DNA of 64,000 bases from Hypomyces perniciosus (taxonomy: Eukaryota > Ascomycota > Sordariomycetes > Hypocreales > Hypocreaceae): the NCBI GenBank assembly GCA_008477525.1, contig SPDT01000010.1:1488001-1552000 (forward strand), read 5' to 3'. The notes below the pieces were generated by a model. It searched no databases. It was not told where the DNA came from and saw only the letters and a list, made by a program, of their open reading frames with translations. The first letter of the stretch is position 1, and each line of letters begins with the position of its first letter. Shown here piece after piece: positions 58,848-64,000 of the stretch. Made by a program: the position numbers and the translations under genes.

Positions 58848-61647
58848 CTATCGCTCGGGCTCATAGCATCCACCGGCTATGACGAGGTTCATACGAGTGA
58901 ATTTGACTTTCATCACCGGCGTCTTCTTCGTGGGGAAGGCACTGATCTGATCCGGGGTGATCATGACCTCTTTGCCCTTCTTCTTAGTCCCTGTTGTAGG
59001 ACCAGTAGTCGCAGATTGTCCCGCGGTACCGGCGGCGTTTGCTCGTGGCGCATCTCCCGCAACCCCTCCCATGGCGGTATCGGCTCCAGCAGTCGCAGCC
59101 TCGAGACCCGTCGCCTGGGCCGCCTTTTGGGGATCAGCTGGTGATTCGACATCCCATAACCGAACGGTGCCATCCTGGCCTCCGGATGCCAGCACATTGG
59201 ATTCCACGCTAAAGCTGAGAGACCAAATTCCGCCCTTGCTGTGGCCGCGGGACCGCTTGATGCGGGTGCCCTTGGCAAGATCCCAAAAGAAGATGTTGCC
59301 CGCAGCGTCTGCACTGGCTAGGATTTTACCGTTCGGTGCGCACTCAAGAGCGCTGACGTAGTCGGTGTGGCCTGTGAAGACCCGAACACAGGCACCGGTT
59401 ACGACTGACCACATACGAATGGACTTGTCGGTTTCGTCAGAGGCCGAAAAGACATAGATTCCATTCGGGTGCCATGCAATCGCCGACACGGACGTATCAT
59501 GACCGACAAGCAAGCGTTGCGGCGAGGCATGGTCCTGCATCCAAACTCGAACGGCCTTGTCATAGCCGGCACTCAAAAAGTAGTGCCCATGGGGCCCCCA
59601 CTGCGCCCTGAAGACGGGTCCATCATGCGACTTATAAACACATAGGCAAGTCCACGACTCTAGTGACCAGAGTCGAACTTGGCCGTCGGCGGAACAAGAC
59701 AGCAACAGCTTTGGTTTCCCGTCTATAGCTGGGTTCTGGCGGCCTTCCTCACCGAATAGTTTCAGTGGCGGACCTGAAGCTGAATCGGAGAACGAAATAT
59801 CGTACACAGGAGCCGAATGTCCAATCAGTTTGCGGCTATTGAATTTGGCACCCTTCTCGTGAGCATTCAAGCTTGGCAGAGCCTTGCCGTCTAGAGACCA
59901 AACACGGATGTATGATTCGGTAGTGCCGACGGCTGCGAGCTGACCATCTTCCGAGAATTCCATACAAGAAACACTGCCGAACATTAAAATAGTGCCCTGG
60001 AAAAATATAAATGAATAGATACTTACCTTCCGAATGCGTTGTGGAACGTAAACATACATGCGCTGACAGGGACGCCAACGCCGCCCGTCCGACCCTCAAT
60101 CTTAAAACGGTCTCGGTTCTCTCGCAATTTCTGCATCTCGAGCATAATATCCCGGGGTCTGGATGGTGGAAGCGGCAGATCGCCTCTGCTTGGCGCGTCG
60201 GCGCTCTCTTCTCTCTTGATCTTCTGGTCAAGCTCATCCAGCAAGCTGGATGCTCCAGGTTGTGGAGGGTTGTGTCGCTCTTCGTCCTCGATCTCAGCCC
60301 GAATATCATCTCGAAGATCAGGATCCATAGGAAAAGGGCCAAGGGTAAGAGACGATTCCGGGTCTAGAACATCCTTGTTTGACAGTCCAATATTGACACC
60401 GGGCACTCCCTCTCTGGCGTCAACCTCTTCAACTTCCAAATTCTTTGATCTTCGGAAGACTGCCTCAAAGCTGAAAGGGGTGATGGGCCCACGGGCTGTG
60501 GAATCAATCTGGCAGTATGAGACCAAGAGTTGCCGAAGAACGGAGCCGCCTTGCTCGGATTCTCGCTCGAGAAAGTTGAACAGATCTCCAGTGGCGTGCT
60601 GATTTAGAGGGATGCGATATTTGTTTTCTTTGTAGAGCTTTGTGACTGAGTTCTCGCCGACATGTTGCGGAAGGGTGATTGTAGAGAAGTTTTTCAGATC
60701 ATCTGCATGAGGTGATTGAAAGTGCTGGCCGATGTCCTTCAAGAAGAGTTTTGCCTCCTCTGTGTATCCATTTCCGACTAACTCGATGAACGAGTAAACG
60801 AAGGTTGGCCAAAGCAGCTTAGATAACTCAAACTAGACAAAGCTTAGCAAATGGCAGCGAGAAGAAAGGGGAATGACAAACCTTGTAGATATCAAGGTTA
60901 TTCTCGACCCACTCTTTGAGTAGTCGAAACGCCTTCGAGTACTTCTTGGGGCCTAGGATGGCCAGCTGTTGAATCGGCTTACCATCAGCACCGAGATGTT
61001 TCGACTCCTGGCGGAAAACCTCTTCCGTCCTGTTAAAGCCCCTCTTCAGAAGATAATCGGTAACCTAGGAAATTTGTTGTTAGCGGGTGATCTGGCCAGT
61101 AGAGGTTGCGATAGTGATGCAAAATAAGGTTAGAAAATGAGTACGTCTGTGACCTTGGCGACACCAGGTGCTTTATGCCTCTTGAATCGCTTGGCAGATA
61201 GCGGTTCAACCTTCCAACTTGGAATAAGGTCTCCCATGGTATTGGTTAATGGGGTGGCCGCGCCTCGCTGAGGTGATGTGGTGTGGTGTGACTTTGCTCC
61301 TCCAAAATTCAAGATGAAGGTGGAGAGCGCAGAGAGTCTGGAAATGCGCATATATAGGTAGCCCGAAATGCGGTGATTCATCGCAAATAACAACAACTCT
61401 GCACCCGCACACCGAACAAAGGGGTGCTACCTGACCTCACAGGTTTGCCTGAGATAGGCATGTATGGAGTGAAGAACAATAGTATTGCACCTACAATTTG
61501 GTTCAAGTTTTGGTTGGACATAGCACCACCTCCAGTTGCTCCAGCCGTGCCTCCCGTTGCCGCAGGAGGTCCAGCTGGTGATGTCGCTGGTTGGCCTGCA
61601 TATGTGGTAGCCGGGCCAGCTCCCTGCACTGGCGTCGGACCTGACAT
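58848..61647 (-). CDS. taf5: TFIID subunit Taf5 (WD40)
   Basis: Subunit of the general transcription factor TFIID (and of SAGA in yeasts). Four exons (61495-61647, 60882-61064, 60027-60832, 58848-59973) give 755 residues. The start [18 protein letters not shown] leads to MSNQNLNQI, which joins [20 protein letters not shown], a LisH-type segment. The NTD2 domain follows ([20 protein letters not shown], then [18 protein letters not shown]). The C-terminal half holds WD40 repeats, for example [51 protein letters not shown] and [19 protein letters not shown] Gly/Ala/Thr-rich insert lies in the last repeat region. The first intron is 430 bp, much longer than others here, and contains a possible 123-nt cassette exon. 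Divergent from med11. Confidence 0.93.
61145..61267 (-). other. Possible cassette or alternative first exon of taf5
   Basis: Inside the 430-bp first intron the segment 61145-61267 is bounded by an acceptor (CCTCAG) and a donor (GTACTC). It is 123 nt long, has no stop in the taf5 frame and would add [20 protein letters not shown] and [17 protein letters not shown] between NLNQI and VTDYLLKRG. It also contains its own ATG (61237), which could start a shorter first exon of 93 nt. Whether it is used is unknown. Confidence 0.35.
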
Positions 61648-62529
61648 GTCGATTGAATGACAGCGAGAATGTTACAAACAAACTAGGACATATATTGACA
61701 GAGCCGGACAGAAGATATTCGAAGTTCAAGCCGGGTTTCGTCTATTCGAATGTGCCCATAGCAAACCTTCGCGTTGTATCACGGAAGCAACAGGGCGGCT
61801 CAGATCCGCTGCCTTAGCAACGGTCAGGTGCAAGGCGCGCCTCGATGGATATCAGATGATCTCCGAGAGTTAAAGGTCCCTGATAGTCGACAATGATAAA
61901 ATCGCTTTTTTGAGTGTGATGTTTCGCAAGTAATCGCCCTGGATGAAGTTCGCCAGTTTTGATGATGTGACATGAAGATGAAGTGAACCTTGATACTGAG
62001 GCGACGGAGAAATCGCGTGTGGCTAGGTTAAGGTCAGCCATAGCCGAGATTTAAGCGGCACATCTCTCTTGCATGAACAAGGTCTCGCAAATGGAGTAAA
62101 ATAAGTAGGCATAATTCTTCTCAGATAAGCCTACTTGGTGTAATTGGACATTTCCTACCGCCAAGATTAATTTTGCTATAATTTATTAAGAACTAAATAT
62201 CGCGTAGAGATGTCTGTATGGATCTGGAAGTAGAACTGTGGTTGGCCATCAAGTAAAGTGGCTTACCATATTGGATGCGTGCACAGACCCTCAACTATAT
62301 TGACACTGACTCCATTCTGTTCGCAACTCTCAAGGAGAGCCTTCTATTCACCTTGCCTGTTGTATTTGGTAGACCAAAATCGCGTCAATCCATTTCACAA
62401 ATCTGCAAACATTTCACATTACTGTGTTCCCCTTCACGGAATTGTGAAAGGCAAACATCAACATAGAGGACTTGCCTGCTCACCCGCCAAATTGCTACTA
62501 CTGCAAAGTGGCATCTCTCAGTATTAACC
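61648..62529. promoter_or_regulatory. Divergent promoter of taf5 and med11
   Basis: Region between the taf5 start (61647, minus) and med11 start (62530, plus). A small minus-strand ATG frame of 75 codons (61814-62041: MADLNLATRDFSVASVSRFT and so on) lies in it. I do not recognise it, and it may be a small gene, part of one, or chance. No other coding signal. Confidence 0.4.
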
Positions 62530-63060
62530 ATGTCCTTTTCAAACGACATCACCATGGAGGATGATGATCCCAATACACGCGAGCCCTTCACCGTCGAAGA
62601 AAACATCCACCAGCTCAACGCCATCGACAAGTCCATAGTCCAGCTTATGAGCCACGCAGCCACCGCACTCAACGCCCTCACCACGCCAGCATCTTCCAAC
62701 ACCAGCACTTCCCTAGAAGCATCAAGGCCGTCGGTAGATCCAGTTTCTCAGAAGGAAGCATTTCGTTTAGCGACAGATACCTTCCTCAGCACGCTGCATA
62801 GCATCGATGTGCGGATGAAGCGCCAGATCCTGGCCCTTGAAGAGGCGGGTATCGTGAACTTGACCAGCACACCGCGCCAGGACCCCAATGGCGGTGCCTC
62901 CAAAGCGTCCCTCAAACCAAATGGACTTGGCGCTGTTGGGAACCTTGATTTTAGGTGGCTAAATAGCCGGGGAACAAAGGTTGAGAGGGACATGGAATTG
63001 GAGTTGTGGGAGAGGGCAAAGGAGCTCCTTGAGAAGGAGGTGGGAAATAATAACAAATGA
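62530..63060 (+). CDS. med11: Mediator complex subunit Med11
   Basis: Head-module subunit of Mediator, needed with Med22 for RNA polymerase II initiation. A single exon of 176 residues. After an acidic start (MSFSNDITMEDDDPNTREPF) the conserved helical region is TVEENIHQLNAIDKSIVQLM followed by SHAATALNAL. A second helical block (AFRLATDTFLSTLHSIDVRM) is followed by KRQILALEEAGIVNL, typical of fungal Med11. The C terminus ends in a charged helix (LELWERAKELLEKEVGNN). The start codon follows ATTAACC and is the first ATG of the frame. Length and helix order fit fungal homologues. Confidence 0.87.
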   Translation: MSFSNDITMEDDDPNTREPFTVEENIHQLNAIDKSIVQLMSHAATALNALTTPASSNTSTSLEASRPSVDPVSQKEAFRLATDTFLSTLHSIDVRMKRQILALEEAGIVNLTSTPRQDPNGGASKASLKPNGLGAVGNLDFRWLNSRGTKVERDMELELWERAKELLEKEVGNNNK

Positions 63061-63277
63061 ACTAGGACGCAAGGTTACTATTCATGAATCATGAATTATT
63101 ACGAATACCCATACAGGCGACATGTAAGTGAGTTGATCTCTGGCGTTTTGGGTGGCAGGAATGTGTTTCTAAGAAGTGTGGATTACAGCAATCAATCGGT
63201 TGGAATACATACATATGGCCTGGGAAGGGCCATTAAAATCGACATGACTTAATGCTATGTTGCGGTGATCTTGCATC

Positions 63278-63926
63278 TCAGATGATAGACTTGCTGTCGC
63301 AGAGCTTGTTGTACGCATGGGTCATCTTGTATGCACCGTTGGCAGGCCGCGAAATGATGTTCCCGCTCGAGATGCTAGCAATCCATCAGTCTGTGGTCCG
63401 TATAGCCCGGTTTGATGGTGAGAATGACTTACATTGCATCGAAGAAATGACAGTATAGATCTCCATTGTCAGGAGTGGCACGTTGAGCTGGCGGACGCGA
63501 ATTAGTATTTCTTACGACGCCATCGTTGTGGTTGGGGGCATACTTTCGTATCCGACGAAGGACACGCATCCTTTCCTTGCGTTACAGATGTACTGGCATT
63601 TGTTCTCTCCCCAGGGAATCCAAGAGCTTCCCGCAGAGAAATGCTGGATACTGTTACTTAATGCCACCGACTAACATTGGTAGTGGCAGACATACCGAGG
63701 AATCGCCCACTGTCTCGTGCCGCGCTACCCAAACCGGGTCGAGAACGTAGCCGTTTTTGCGATCCTTGGACGGAAGTTTTGCTTCCTCGTAGTTGATGGT
63801 CCACTTGTCGTATTTCTTGGGTGATCCGTGGACACAACGAGTCTCACGCAACTGGCCACCAACATTGGGGAGTGCTGTGGCAGCGGTGGCTGACAGGATG
63901 CTGACCAGGGACTTGGAAATCAGCAT
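63278..63926 (-). CDS. Small secreted protein with six cysteines, unknown function
   Basis: Four exons (63696-63926, 63544-63643, 63433-63487, 63278-63374) join in one frame to 160 residues. The first 19 residues (MLISKSLVSILSATAATAL) are a clear signal peptide. The mature part has six Cys: ETRCVHGS; ENKCQYICNARKGC (three); DLYCHFF; and NKLCDSK. An even cysteine number fits three disulfides in an extracellular protein. The first intron acceptor is at 63644-63645, skipping an earlier CAG that would break the frame. The introns are 52, 56 and 58 bp, GT-AG. I do not recognise the family. It could be a small effector-like or cell-wall protein. Exon joins are inferred from frame alone. Confidence 0.6.
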
Positions 63927-63948
63927 GGTGGCTGAGGCGATGTGGGTT

Positions 63949-63968
63949 GAGAGAGAGAGAGAGAGAGA
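63949..63968. repeat. (GA)n microsatellite at the right edge
   Basis: Ten GA units just upstream of the secreted-protein start codon, in its leader. Confidence 0.9.
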
Positions 63969-64000
63969 TGTTGAGATGAGTTTGGGAGAGTTGAATGCTC

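Noticed and set aside
58961..59361. Overlapping frames of 117 and 134 codons within taf5
   Set aside because: Shadows of the WD40 region in other frames; only the taf5 frame shows repeated GH...WD patterns.

Overview
The window is nuclear DNA of a filamentous ascomycete. Protein-coding genes are split by short introns (mostly 46-90 bp) with GT(A/G)AGT-like donors and CTAAC/CTGAC branch sites. Gene content includes fungal Zn2Cys6 regulators, a TeaR-like cell-end protein, ergosterol O-acyltransferase, mitochondrial ribosomal protein bL31m, TFIID subunit Taf5 and Mediator Med11. Protein wording and intron positions look like Eurotiomycetes (Aspergillus/Penicillium relatives). That placement is from memory, without any alignment. 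No rRNA or tRNA gene, CRISPR array or intact transposon was recognised.

Left part (about 1-27.4 kb) is metabolic and accessory. It holds a Zn2Cys6 regulator (1962-4494), a mitochondrial dicarboxylate carrier (4642-6015, minus), a divergent AhpD-like protein (6443-7365) and a mitochondrial 3-oxoacid CoA-transferase (7557-9589, minus). Next come an allantoate-permease-type MFS transporter (10393-12315), a plant-type sedoheptulose-bisphosphatase-like enzyme (12516-13523, minus) and a GT32 glycosyltransferase frame broken by an internal TAG (14306-15460, minus). A four-gene run follows: Zn2Cys6 regulator (16528-18385), DHA2-type MFS exporter (20282-22204), PRISE-type reductase (22699-24007) and glutathione transferase (24120-25130, minus). 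This run looks like a small detoxification or specialised-metabolism group. A decayed PD-(D/E)XK-type gene lies at 26767-27393.

Right part (28.7-64 kb) is mostly conserved housekeeping. It holds TeaR (28760-30448, minus), a calcineurin-like phosphoesterase (33137-34413), a J-domain protein (41179-42942) behind a very long repeat-rich leader region, and a CHAT-family cysteine-protease-like protein (45093-47181). These are followed by sterol O-acyltransferase (48520-50435), Hsp90 (50828-53004, minus), a flavin-reductase-domain protein (54330-55288, minus) divergent from bL31m (55656-56174), Vps5 (56419-58212, minus), Taf5 (58848-61647, minus) divergent from Med11 (62530-63060), and a small secreted six-cysteine protein (63278-63926, minus).

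The observations most worth following are: the CHAT protein with a visible His/Cys pair; four GC-AG introns that all use GCAAGT (4 of about 59 introns modelled here); a possible cassette exon inside the unusually long first intron of Taf5; the in-frame stop in the GT32 gene; a recurrent near-palindrome TACGGAGTAC scattered between genes; and the head-to-head TFIID/Mediator gene pair.
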